From NCBI GenBank assembly GCA_023374045.1, contig CM041777.1, positions 105,602,046-105,666,045 of the forward strand: a stretch of DNA of 64,000 bases, read 5' to 3'. This DNA comes from Limonium bicolor (Eukaryota > Streptophyta > Magnoliopsida > Caryophyllales > Plumbaginaceae). A program made the translations under genes and the position numbers. The notes under the pieces are model-generated. The model searched no databases. It saw nothing but the letters and a program-made list of their open reading frames with translations, and was not told the origin of the DNA. Below are positions 54,881-64,000 of the stretch, in pieces (within the stretch, counting starts at the first letter, position 1; every line of letters starts with the position of its first letter).

Positions 54881-57086
54881 TGTTATAACTCGGATTTTGT
54901 ACATTATTATATGCCCGGTTCATATTATATTCTCAGCTGGATTACCTTCCTTATGTCAGTTGGGACGTCGGCGGCATTCTCTTAAAAAGGGCGAGGGCAA
55001 GGGAGTCCTTTCTGCTAATTAATTAAGGTAATTAAGTGAGTTATTTAAATAAGAAAGAGGACCTTATTTCCCTTTTCCTGATCATTCTATTCACGTCAGA
55101 TACATCGTGGGAGAGTCAGTTTTGTCAAAACCTCTCAACGCTAGTTTTCCCTTCTCTCTTGGTGCTCTTCTCGATCGGGAATTGGCGTGACCTTGCTGTT
55201 CGAATTCGACTATGGGTTGTGGATCTCCACCACCGTTCAGTCTCTCTCCCATCATCAGGTTTGGATTCAGATTGTGTGTCCGGTTTTGTTTGCTCTTTTT
55301 CTCTGTTTCTGAATTGGGATCCTTCTCCTTTTGAATTCAGTGAGTGTAATTGATCGGCACGTGGATTGTGGCTGCTACTGCTGTCGACTACAGTTCTGCG
55401 CGTTTCCGTCCCGAATTCATGTTTGTGTTACAACAGTTGGGCTCTTTTGTATAATCCTCTCCGATGCGTTTTATGATTTTGGGTGCCTTGTCTGTCGGAT
55501 TCAGTGTTGCTGTTGGCTGCGGACTGGTGGGTTGTTCGGACTACGCATTGTTTTAGATCGTTAATAGTTTCTGCTAATCGAGGTAGGTGGTTACTCGATT
55601 CAATGTGGAAGTTCAGCCATGGGGAGTTGTTAGTAATTTATAATCTGAATTTTGTGTGGATTTCGATTGCGTTTTGGTTACGTTTGCAACTGGTTAAACC
55701 CTCATGGTTCTCTGTTTTACAATATGACTTGGTGTGAGTGACAATTTGGCAAACTATGATGTTAATCTGTGTATTCTTTCCTTCTGTTTGTCATTTTGGA
55801 AATCGTAGTTTTTGATATGTCCGAATGTCTGTCAGAACTTTGATGTTCAGACAGTACGTTGGGTGCTCTCCAAGTTTCAAAGTTCGGGGTATGTCTGAAC
55901 ATCTGTCCGAACATTGATGTTCGGACAGAGTGCAAGGACGGTTCTAGACTACAAGTCTCGGCATGTGTCTGAACTTGTATGTCCGGACACATGTTCGGAC
56001 ACCCCCTGTTGCCTATCTCTGATTTCAGTTCAACTTGCGTCCGAACTTCGACGTTCAGACACAAGTTTGGACACCACCACATAACTTTTTCTCGTAAACT
56101 GTCCAAACATTTGTCTGAGCTTTGATGTTCGGACACTTCCTTAACTCTCCCTCTGATTTCAACTCGACTTGTGTCCGAACTTGTATGTCCGGACACAAGT
56201 TCGGACACTCTACTGTTTTCAACATAACTTCTCCGTTTGAACTCCGATTTAAATGCCGTTCACGGCGTTGGACTCCTTTAAGTCTGTACTACTGTAATAT
56301 AAGTGTTTTGGCATGTTTAAATGCAAGTTTGCTTCTGTTTTTGCAAACTCTATGTTTTGGGGCACTGTACTCTATTTTTGAGCCGTGAATGGCTTGGTCG
56401 AGCTATTCTGTGGTATACCATGTAGACGTCGTACATAGTGTGGGTCATTCCCATTCTGTTCTGTGGGGTTGACGAACCCTTTGGATCTTTTGGGTCATTT
56501 CTGCATTGCCGAGAGATCTGTTATGATCTATGGGTCCCCGACCCTTCTGAGTGTGTGCATTGTATTGTGTCCCCCTTCTGTGTTGTGAATTCTGAATGTT
56601 TCTAAACTAGAAACTCTCACGTTCCATTTGTTACCAACTCTGCTAAACTTCAGTTTGATTTGGAAACTACTATTGCACTGTTATCTTTAGAAGCTACTTC
56701 TGATTTCAATCGTTTTGAGCGACCTCATTGATGACGGTCGCTGCTTACTGGGCATAGTTGTATGCTCATTCCCTACTTTTACTGTCATTGCAGATTGATC
56801 AGCGAGGATCACCCTTACTTTCTAGAGCTCTATTTACTTAGCTATTCTGTCTATTAAACATTGACATTGTGATTTGTAGCCTTCGGGCCTTGTCTATCCT
56901 TCTGATTTCTGACATGAGTTTGGGTTTGTATTGACATTTGGTATACTCGGTATACTTGGTTTATATTGATTTATGGAAATGTTATTTGGGCCTTTAAATG
57001 TGATTGTTAGTTTAGAGCCTTGCGTTAGGTTGTAGTACGTGGCGAGTAATGTCCCTAACTCCTAGGCCAGTTTTGGGGGTGTTACA
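54881..57086 (+). mobile_element. Solo LTR of a related Tekay-type element, opposite orientation
   Basis: It starts TGTTATAACTCGG and ends GGTGTTACA, flanked by a perfect 5-bp duplication TAAGG (54876-54880 and 57087-57091). Its reverse complement aligns with the Tekay LTR at both ends (start TGTAACACCCC, CGGCCTAGGAGTTAGGG-like; end GGGACGTCGG region), so it is a diverged relative inserted the other way round. No internal region is present, implying LTR-LTR recombination. It splits the CACTA Ulp1 gene. Confidence 0.88.
55815..56215. repeat. Hairpin array in the solo LTR
   Basis: At least five modules with GTCCGAAC...GTTCGGAC arms (near 55820, 55905, 55970, 56038, 56100 and 56172). Examples are GTCCGAACATTGATGTTCGGAC and GTCCGAACTTGTATGTCCGGAC. 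Spacing is about 65-75 bp. The displaced copy at 36907-37020 keeps only the first two. Confidence 0.8.
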
Positions 57087-57119
57087 TAAGGGAATGAGTT
57101 TAAGTTCATTTACATCTGA

Positions 57120-57330
57120 TGATACGGTATCACCAAAAATGGCTATTCCTTCTGAAGGCAGTCATCGCCCCTTGTGACACATGCTCCTGACATTCTGCAC
57201 CGTCCCTCATAGCTAAAGAATGCAACATTTTTTGCGGGGTAGAGGAAAGTGACATGTTCTGCTTGCATCTTCGATTGGAGCCTCGCTGTTAAGTACCTAG
57301 AAAACAAAAAGACATTAAAAAAATTCAAAA
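57120..57330 (-). pseudogene. Ulp1-region exon of the CACTA element
   Basis: A frame from 57328 (with an acceptor TTTCTAG near 57302) reads LTARLQSKMQAEHVTFLYP. This position, just before the HW-containing exon, fits the N-terminal half of an Ulp1 domain, but the match is weak. It ends in a stop at 57143 before the solo LTR. Confidence 0.4.
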
Positions 57331-59560
57331 TAATTAAAAATTATACAAGCTATAGCTATTAAAATGAAAGTTTGTGCTTTTTATAAGTAATACTTACAAG
57401 ACATGTGCTTGTAGAACAAAAAATGTTGAGTAGATCTTCACTCAACATCTCTCACGTCATCCTTAGTGATCAACAGGCTATAAGGTTCATGAGAGTGGAA
57501 AACATATTACGGGACCGCTACCGTGTGAACCCCTGAAGTTTTCACCCTTCATCAAGAACGCGTTGTAAAAAGCCTTTTGCTTTGCTCCAAACCCTAGATT
57601 ACATTAGCACTCAGAAAGTTGCGCCTTTGCATCACATCAGCGATCTCGCTCTCAACATCAGCAACTATCTTTCCCTTGTTAGCCCTAGAAGTAGGTGTCT
57701 AACACAAGTAAATTAATTATATAACAAAATAACCTAAAGGTAAAATTAAAAACAAATAATAATAAAGTTTAAGTAATGTTTGATACCGTATCGGAAATGG
57801 TAACACCGCAAGGCCATGGAACTTGTGAGCCATAGGATTTAACAACCGTGCTTTAGCCATTACACTCTAGCGGAAGTGGAGTGTAGCCTTGACCATCCAA
57901 CACTTGGTTAACGAACACACATGTGAACCAAATGGAAACCGTTTGAAATGACATTGGGAGGTCAGGTTGGTTTGCAACACTTGGCCAACCGCAACATCCA
58001 CAATCCCGGTTGGAAATCTGAAGTAGATGGCATGGCTTTGTCTCCTATAAAAGGTAATCAAAGCATGTTATAGTGCATTAATGAGAAAATTTGATATAAT
58101 TGAAAAAAAAAAACAATAAAAAACTACAAACATGAAGATTTGCATACATAACAGATCCTGTGAGGGGACAGCCATTGGGGTGCATGGACGACGAAAGAGG
58201 GCTCATGTGCAGGTGAATAGACATGAGGTGTGGTAGAGTGCACATCGGGTGGAGGAACTGGAGTCTGCTGCGAGTAACGCTGTAACAATTTCTCCTCCAT
58301 TTACCGCATCCTCTACTCCATCTTTGACTCCTTTCTTTCTTCCGCTTCCCATATCATTTCTTTCGTTGGGATGGCGGAAAGAAATATTTTTGCCGAATTT
58401 GGCCTCTCAGTCCTCGAACTCTCTCTGGATAATCCCTTTTCCCAAGGGCCTTGTTCAGCGTGCCATCCTGACAAGAAGGGGCTGTGAGGAAAGATTCGGG
58501 CCCCTTAGTAGACTTGTACAAACAAAAACATACAACTAGTTAGAACAATTTTTTTTAAAACACATTAACATGTTAAATACTATGAATTCTAAAATAATTG
58601 GTACAACAAACTAATACTCACAATTCGTGCAGCACGAAAATACCCACTCACCTAGCTGGTTTCTCTTCATCTGACCCAACATGTACATCTAGGTCCGGTT
58701 TACCTCCTTCTCACTCTCAATAGGAGCATGTGTGCCGTCTTCACGAACACACGCCAGCAACCCCTGCTCTCCACTGCGGCAAGCGGCTCATATAACCGGC
58801 TTAGCCCATCATGTGGGGATGCTGATCTTGCTCCATGTTGCTCCTCGCTCTTTCTTGAATGCTCTATGTTAACCATGCATCTACGTTAACACTTTGATCT
58901 CTAAACAATATTTAAAATTGGAATTGTTGAAAGTTATATTAGATAGTAAATAAAATCTTACCCGAAACTCCGATGTGATCCGGCTCTCGTAGAACTCTTT
59001 CCAGTCCTCCTCTGTGATCATGTCGGCATACAATACATACAGAGGCTCCTGATGGCTGCCTGGCTTGTTGATCCAACCGCCAACAAGCTAATGCTTGAAT
59101 GAGCGAAGACAATCGCCTAGAAGTGACAACACCCTCTCATTCGCTTCATCTGGTATTTTTTACTTCTTTATAGCTTGGTCCACATTGCATTCTTTTCCTT
59201 TAGGTCCTAGTCCCTCCAATGTTTGTTGATGTTGCAATGACTCTTAACCAGTAGACCCATGGAGGGGGCAAACCGATGCTTCGACCGGCTAGTGTGTTTG
59301 AGGCATTTGTCCACACCAGTTGACTCTCGGAGTCCTTCTTCGTTTTTAGACCCCGTGAAGGTCCCCGCCCTTCCGAGGCCTCGAAGTACTCATTTTGGCG
59401 GTCTGATCATCAGGTGTATGATCAGCCTGGGTGGTGGTTGGTGCATTCTCCTCCATGAAATCCTCAAACCCTCATCACATCGTAGATCAGCTGCCTCATA
59501 GTTGGATCCTTAATCTGCAAATGTTCATGATAAAAATTTAAAGTTAGTTTAAAATTTATA
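57331..59560 (-). pseudogene. CACTA second-gene region (En/Spm-type and following domain), broken
   Basis: Fragments on the - strand fit the plant En/Spm-associated protein. Near 58750-58690 a segment reading like EDGTHAPIESEKE followed by YMLGQMK is typical of that family. A coiled-coil stretch follows (58520-58260), then a Pro/His-rich segment, then GIVDVAVGQVLQT (about 57990), typical of the domain before Ulp1 in such proteins. Exons are separated by AT-rich GT...AG introns. Frame breaks are too many for a confident gene model. The + strand frames at 58249-58539 and 59259-59501 are shadows. Confidence 0.55.
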
Positions 59561-59785
59561 TTAACTTGCACAAAATAAAAGAAGGCAATTAAATTTAGTG
59601 TTTACAAAAATGATGACAATAAATTTTATAATCAAACTTATGGTATATTTCATTTTTCAATCCATACTTCTTCATCATGATCCGACCTTGTGCAGTCAAA
59701 ACCAATAACATTATCGACCTTCATTGGCAACTGAAAAGGAATGTGGTCCAATTCACAATCATAACCATCCTCATCAGTAACACCA

Positions 59786-60272
59786 TCAAAATCTACTATG
59801 CGTCTTTTGCTTTTGCAAGACTACCGACCATCTAGGAATAGACTGATCATGATAATAAAACACTTGTCTTGCTTTAGATGAAACAATAAATGGTTCATCT
59901 GTATATTTCATTGCATTTAGGACAACCAACTTCCTACCATGTTCCACTTCTCGATAACTGTGCTTGTTGTCTATCCATTTGCAACAGAACACACAAGTTT
60001 CATAGCTTTTGTAGTTAAGGAGCCATATATCCTGAATGACATCATAATATTATTTTTTTCATTGCAAATACACTACAACCCACATCTTGAAACATGTCTT
60101 GTGATGTAGTAAGATATACACCAATGTTTTGGTTTGTAGACTTTCGGTCTTGGCATTCTGTGTAAAACGTAAATCCATTCACATCAAACCCTTCATAAGA
60201 CATCACATCAAGATTCAGACCAAGTGCCAACAACTTAACCATTTCAGTCATGGTGCTCGAATCCTCATGCAT
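59786..60272 (-). pseudogene. CACTA DUF4216-type domain
   Basis: The piece at 60272-60042 reads FDVNGFTFYTECQDRKSTNQ then NIGVYL, the DUF4216 start. The piece at 59992-59786 reads CKWIDNKHSYREVEHGRKLV, then DEPFIVSSKARQVFYYHD and RWSVVLQ, its end. A stop or intron lies between them near 60030. This domain follows TNP2 in many plant CACTA elements; its role is unknown. Confidence 0.8.
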
Positions 60273-60379
60273 AACCTTTTCTTTAAACCATTTAACAAAT
60301 GTAGAATTATGCTTCTTCTTTAATCTGGGGTCGCTCGTTGATGGATGTTTTGCTCTGAGAAAAGGTTAAGTGTGTTGTG

Positions 60380-60973
60380 AAATACGGTTCAACATCTTCT
60401 ATGTGACTCAGCACGGTAAGATGTGCTTTCATCAGTACATCAACATCAGCTCTTACCATTTTTTTACCAATTGTACCGACACCCTGCAGCCTGCCCTCGT
60501 GTCTTGGTTTAGGAAGTCCAATGAGTCAAACACTTATAGGTAGTGAGTGCAATTCAATCATTTCCTCACTTATCGTTCCTTTGATGATGCTTCCCTCCGG
60601 ACGTTGATGATTCTTCATTTTTTTTTCAATATACCCATGTATCTTTTGAACGGATACATATATCTGAGGTATAATGGCCCGCACTCCTTGATCTCTCTAA
60701 CTAGATGAACCAGCAGATGCACCATTATATCAAAAAAATAAAGGAGGGAAATACATCTCCAACTGGCACATGGTGATTATGAGACCGGCTTGCAATTTGT
60801 TTAGTGTTTGCACATCGAGAACTTTGGATGAAATCCCATTGAAAAAAGCGCACAATTTGTAATGGTTTTTCTAACATCGTCTGGAACATTAGGAAGTAGA
60901 TGTTGCATCTGAACATGATGGTCATGAGATTTCATCCCTGCCAATTTCAGCTCAGACATCGAAACCAAACTCC
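60380..60973 (-). pseudogene. CACTA DUF4218-type domain
   Basis: In one - strand frame GMKSHDHHVQMQHLLP lies near 60930-60885, and further on FDIMVHLLVHLVREIKECGP then YMYPFKRYMG near 60730-60620. Both are signature blocks of DUF4218, which follows the CACTA transposase. A frameshift near 60985 separates it from TNP2, and stops lie between the two blocks. Confidence 0.8.
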
Positions 60974-61243
60974 TTACATTGGATGAGTAACCTGATGGTA
61001 CTTTGATGTTATGAAGTGAACTACAAAAACTCTTTTATCCTCTTTAGATAATGTGTGACATGCGGGAGGAAAGAAGGTGAGTTTTCCCCTTTGTTGTGGG
61101 TAGAGATCCTCTCGTATACCCAACTCAATTAAGTATTTTCTCCCTTGAGATGATCTTTTCCTTTCTTTAATGTTTAGCAACGTTAGACTAACACTTTCTT
61201 CCACGTTTTTTTCTACGTGCATGGCATCAATATAATGTTGACA
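60974..61243 (-). pseudogene. End of the CACTA transposase (TNP2), truncated
   Basis: QHYIDAMHVEKNVEESV (about 61240-61190) then LGIREDLYPQQRGKL are the conserved block following the TNP2 catalytic domain. The rest of TNP2 would lie upstream but is cut off exactly at 61243/61244 by the next LTR element. Confidence 0.85.
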
Positions 61244-62059
61244 TGTAGATTGTAGGATCGGATGGCTAACTCAAACCAACTCAAGGTGTGAGTTTAAGAG
61301 TTGGTTTGACTCAATTGATCTTTAAAGGTAAGAGACACTTTGGGATGTAGAGGCACTCAATCGAACAGGTTAAACTAAGTGTGTGGAAGACTTGAAGAAA
61401 CTGAAATGAATTAATGCTTGAAAGATAGACAGACTCTGAGGAGCTCAGCAGGATACACAAATTAGCTATTTTATTCTCTGGTCAAAATAAAACAACTTAC
61501 ATATTCCCACTAAGTAGAAAAGATCAACTTAGCGGATTTTCACTCACTCACCCAATACACTTTCTGATCAGAATAGTGGTAAGTGTAGCAAAACTAGGAT
61601 CTTCCTAGGCAGAGTCTATCTAGATGCACTAACTGATTTGGTACCTATTCTCTCTCTGACTTACAAAGACGATTTCTCTCTCTCTAATCTCTGGAATGTT
61701 TCTCAATGAAAGTGCAAGTAAAACTAGCTATTACAATACTTATTTATACTGGCATTAGAAGCAACAGGTTGAGGGAGTTATTTCTGAAATTGTCGGAACC
61801 AACTTAGTGGACAACGTCCTCAGGTGGTCTTCTGACTTGGGTCGTGAACTTCGGGTACGACTGGGGTGGTTGGATGACCGTTGGAGCATTGAAAGATTCA
61901 CGAGTCTGTTCCTTAGTTTTCACAACAGCATAGAACAGTCTGTGATGTTTCCTTAGTTGCGCGGACTCTCTTGTAGTAGCTCGTTCTTTGTGTTTGGCCG
62001 AAGATGATTGACTCTGTCAAGGTGATAGGCTATTTCTGCAACACTTTGATGTCTCAACA
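61244..62059 (-). repeat. 3' LTR of the right-hand element
   Basis: On the + strand it starts TGTAGATTGTAGGATCGG and ends GTCTCAACA, that is TG...CA. Only one copy is in the window. Confidence 0.7.
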
Positions 62060-62070
62060 GTTTCCCCCTT
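62060..62070 (-). other. Polypurine tract of the right-hand element
   Basis: AAGGGGGAAAC on the - strand, directly before the LTR. Similar TTAAGGGGGAAC tracts recur at about 62168 and 62213 in the otherwise gene-free stretch 62071-62535. Confidence 0.8.
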
Positions 62071-62535
62071 GTTGCTGATGATAGCAAACTTTCGTGAATC
62101 CCGATGGAGTCAATCCTGAAAAAAGAACAAAAACACAAAGAACTAGGGGAACTGACCCTGTCGAAGTTCCCCCTTAATAACAGCATTGGAGTCTAGAGAC
62201 TCCATTGTGGTTCCCCCTTAATCGCAGAGGGACTCCAGGCAAGTAACATAGTAGATAGTAAATAGGCATTCTAACGGGCATAAAAAAATATAATATTGAA
62301 AGCAGTGAAAACACTAGACCACGCAGTCTAGCAGCAAGCATTCGAAAGCAGTTCAAAAGAAACAAAAGAGTCGCCCGTACACCAGACGGGATTCACCACT
62401 TCCCCTTTTGCTTTCATCAGAGGGAAGCCCAGCAGTTACACAGAGTTAGTCAAAAATATTCACAATCAAACCAACAAACAATGTTTAGCACTCAAAACAA
62501 CCTAAGTCCTAACACTACGCACACACACATCATAG

Positions 62536-64000
62536 CTAAGGGTCAGGGTTGGGGTTAAGGGTAGCTTGGATGTCAAAGAGGTGGTCCTGCAAGGCCGTCA
62601 CAGCCGTCTCAATCCCAGTCAGTCTGTCCATCATCTGCGAGTGGCTCTGATTTAGCTCTACTGCCTGTGCGAGGAGTTGCTCGACTTTCTCCAAGAGTCG
62701 TAGAAGAGTGTCGTGAGGGACTGCCTCTTGAGAAGTCGAAGGACCCGCCGTTGTTGGAGTTGATGGTGGGGGCAGCAGCTTGGATTTGTCGATTGAGGTA
62801 AGCCGAATCAGATAGCAGAGATTGATGGTGTCTGCCTCCTTGATGGACTCCGGCATAGATGTTGCCAGGGGTACTTGAAAGAATTTTAAAATGCGGGGCA
62901 GCCAGAACACATATCCCAGGGAGTGTTTTGGGGTATCAACAGACTGGGCCAAATGATGGAGAATAATGTGGGCCAAATTGAGTTGGTGACGGTTTATGAT
63001 GCAGTACATGATGGTGAGGTCCAAGCACTTGACCATTAAATTTCATTCTTTTCTAGGGACGGTATTTTTGATGACAAAGATGTGTGTAGGAGTTGGTGGA
63101 GTATGGAGAGGTCGCCTCGGGGATTGGGGAGCCCACTTTTTTCTTGGAAGAGAAAAAATGGTAGAGCTTGTGTTGTGGGACCCCAGGGATTTATGGGAGG
63201 ACTCCTTTTTCATAGAAGGACATACCAGTATGAGGGACTCCAAGAATTTGTGATAGCTTCTCAAGGTTGAAAAAGACGGGAGTTGAGTTGACAAAAGATT
63301 GTGCGACACCGTTTCTAATGACAAGATTTTGATAGAAGTCAACAGACTCTTGGGGATACCACTCGTTTATCTCACAGAAAAGATGGTTCCACCCCTGAAC
63401 TTCTAGCATTGTCACTAACTCCCCAAATTTGAAGACAGCGCCCAAGAGAAGTCTAAAAACTTACCCCTGACAATATTTCACTCCGCGACAGGATCGCAGA
63501 GCATGTAGCATTGGGAGAAGGGGTCGATCTTGGCGCTTCGACGCTGCGGTTTGGGCGGCTTCTGTATTCTGGTGGAGGTGGCGCCAGTGGATGTGTCGTG
63601 TGTGTTGGTGGGCAACTCTTGGACTGAGAAGACTCACCGGAACCTGAGGAGACTGGTTGGGCCTTGACTGATGATCTTAGGACGCGCTTTGGCTGTGGGA
63701 CGGGTTAGGGTTTGAGCTTTGCGTTTTCAAGGTTTTGGTTTCGGAGATGGGGGAGGAGTTGGGGTTGCCGATTTTTCATGAGATTCTTGTGGGGTTGTAG
63801 TGGGAGATTTTTTGGGTGGAGCTTGCGGTGGGTCAATGGCTTGGGTATCGGAGGTAGGTTTGGTTGATGAGGTGGTGGAGATGGTGGTTTGGTCTGGAGT
63901 GGGGTGACATCTTCTATATCCGTTTCAAGAATATCTGTCTTGACGGCTGATGGGGGTGTTGGTTGGTGGGAAGTGTCATGGGTGGAAGGCGGTGGTGTGA
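62536..64000 (-). pseudogene. Extra gene (env position) of the right-hand element, putative plant transposon domain, broken and partial
   Basis: From the window edge the - strand encodes a Pro/Thr/Lys-rich N-terminal part, then FSQCYMLCDPVAE (about 63510). A conserved block follows, VQGWNHLFCEINEWYPQESV then DFYQNL (about 63390-63330), and LGVPHTGMSFYE. A C-terminal part (LDLTIMYCIIN; a Pro/Ser linker; a coiled-coil-like end LLRLLEKVEQLLAQAVELNQ) stops at 62536. Breaks include TGA near 63490, frameshifts near 63440 and 63200, and TGA at 63043-63045. The block resembles that of the Athila extra gene at 11500. Function unknown. Confidence 0.65.

Larger units (their letters stand above)
32597..61243 (-). 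mobile_element. CACTA (En/Spm) element, interrupted by several later insertions
   Basis: From right to left on the - strand: end of TNP2 transposase, DUF4218, DUF4216, an En/Spm-type region and an Ulp1 protease, then subterminal repeats. The Ulp1 gene is split: upstream parts at 57120-57330 and 54701-54880, final exon at 33387-33656. The gap is filled by the Tekay element and the solo LTR, each with its own target duplication. The 5' part of TNP2 is beyond the element inserted at 61244. A CACTA terminus could not be read exactly: sequence near 32588 (ACAAGAGGAAAAAAATG) resembles a CACTACAAGA-type end that has decayed. Confidence 0.8.
61244..64000 (-). mobile_element. LTR retrotransposon, 3' part (probably SIRE/Maximus copia), runs off the window
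   Basis: An LTR of 816 bp (61244-62059), a strong polypurine tract and an env-position gene lie in this order on the - strand. TGACA at 61239-61243 should be its target duplication, to be matched beyond the window. No pol is visible, so the copia assignment rests on the LTR/polypurine style (AAGGGGGAAAC next to TGTTGAGACAT) and on the extra gene. It interrupts the CACTA transposase. Confidence 0.7.

Noticed and set aside
52771..57086. A single 4.3-kb LTR for the Tekay element, since both ends look like TGTAAC...GTTACA.
   Set aside because: The right half is an LTR in the opposite orientation with its own TAAGG duplication, and the left half ends at GTATTACA with the ATATA duplication.

Overview
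The window is nuclear DNA of a flowering plant, most likely a eudicot, from a transposon-dense, probably heterochromatic region. The evidence is plant-specific transposable element families, spliced plant genes and high AT content between elements. No intact host gene, tRNA, rRNA or CRISPR array was recognised. Nearly all the sequence can be assigned to elements, many inserted inside one another, and all protein-coding copies are broken by stops or frameshifts.

Layout. (1) 64-3240: two PIF/Harbinger-like miniature elements lie back to back on TTA target sites; the second is split by a 1.8-kb non-autonomous hAT element with an 8-bp target duplication. (2) 3348-25979: one large Mutator-like element (MULE) bounded by 32-bp inverted repeats. 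It holds a FAR1/MULE transposase-OTU protease gene on the + strand and, converging on it, a plant-mobile-domain gene with an RGG tail plus a small unknown gene on the - strand. The middle of the MULE is a 175-bp tandem repeat interrupted by a complete 12.8-kb Athila-type Ty3/gypsy element (7648-20418, - strand, AAGAC target duplication). (3) 25980-32590: unassigned sequence with a diverged repeated motif, another copy of the Harbinger family in reverse orientation, a fold-back element (29702-30336) and a decayed LINE. (4) 32597-61243: a CACTA element (- strand: TNP2, DUF4218, DUF4216, En/Spm-type and Ulp1 modules) split by a Tekay/Del-like chromovirus (33874-54686, ATATA target duplication), by a solo LTR in the other orientation (54881-57086, TAAGG duplication), and at its 5' side by a further LTR element (61244 to the window end, probably SIRE/Maximus copia). 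Inside the Tekay pol gene sits a Tat-lineage element (37522-48613) with two RNase H domains, an antisense extra gene and a 44-bp minisatellite.

Most interesting. The MULE pairs a transposase-OTU gene with a convergent PMD-RGG gene, like the two-gene MuDR layout but with a different partner protein. The LTRs of the Athila and Tekay elements, from different lineages, each carry arrays of near-perfect hairpins about 72-75 bp apart; in Athila the array lies just upstream of a TATA box. The 3' end of the Tekay element carries a misplaced copy of its own 5' flank, joined at the polypurine tract. All coordinates come from reading the sequence by eye; family names are from motif recognition, not from searches.
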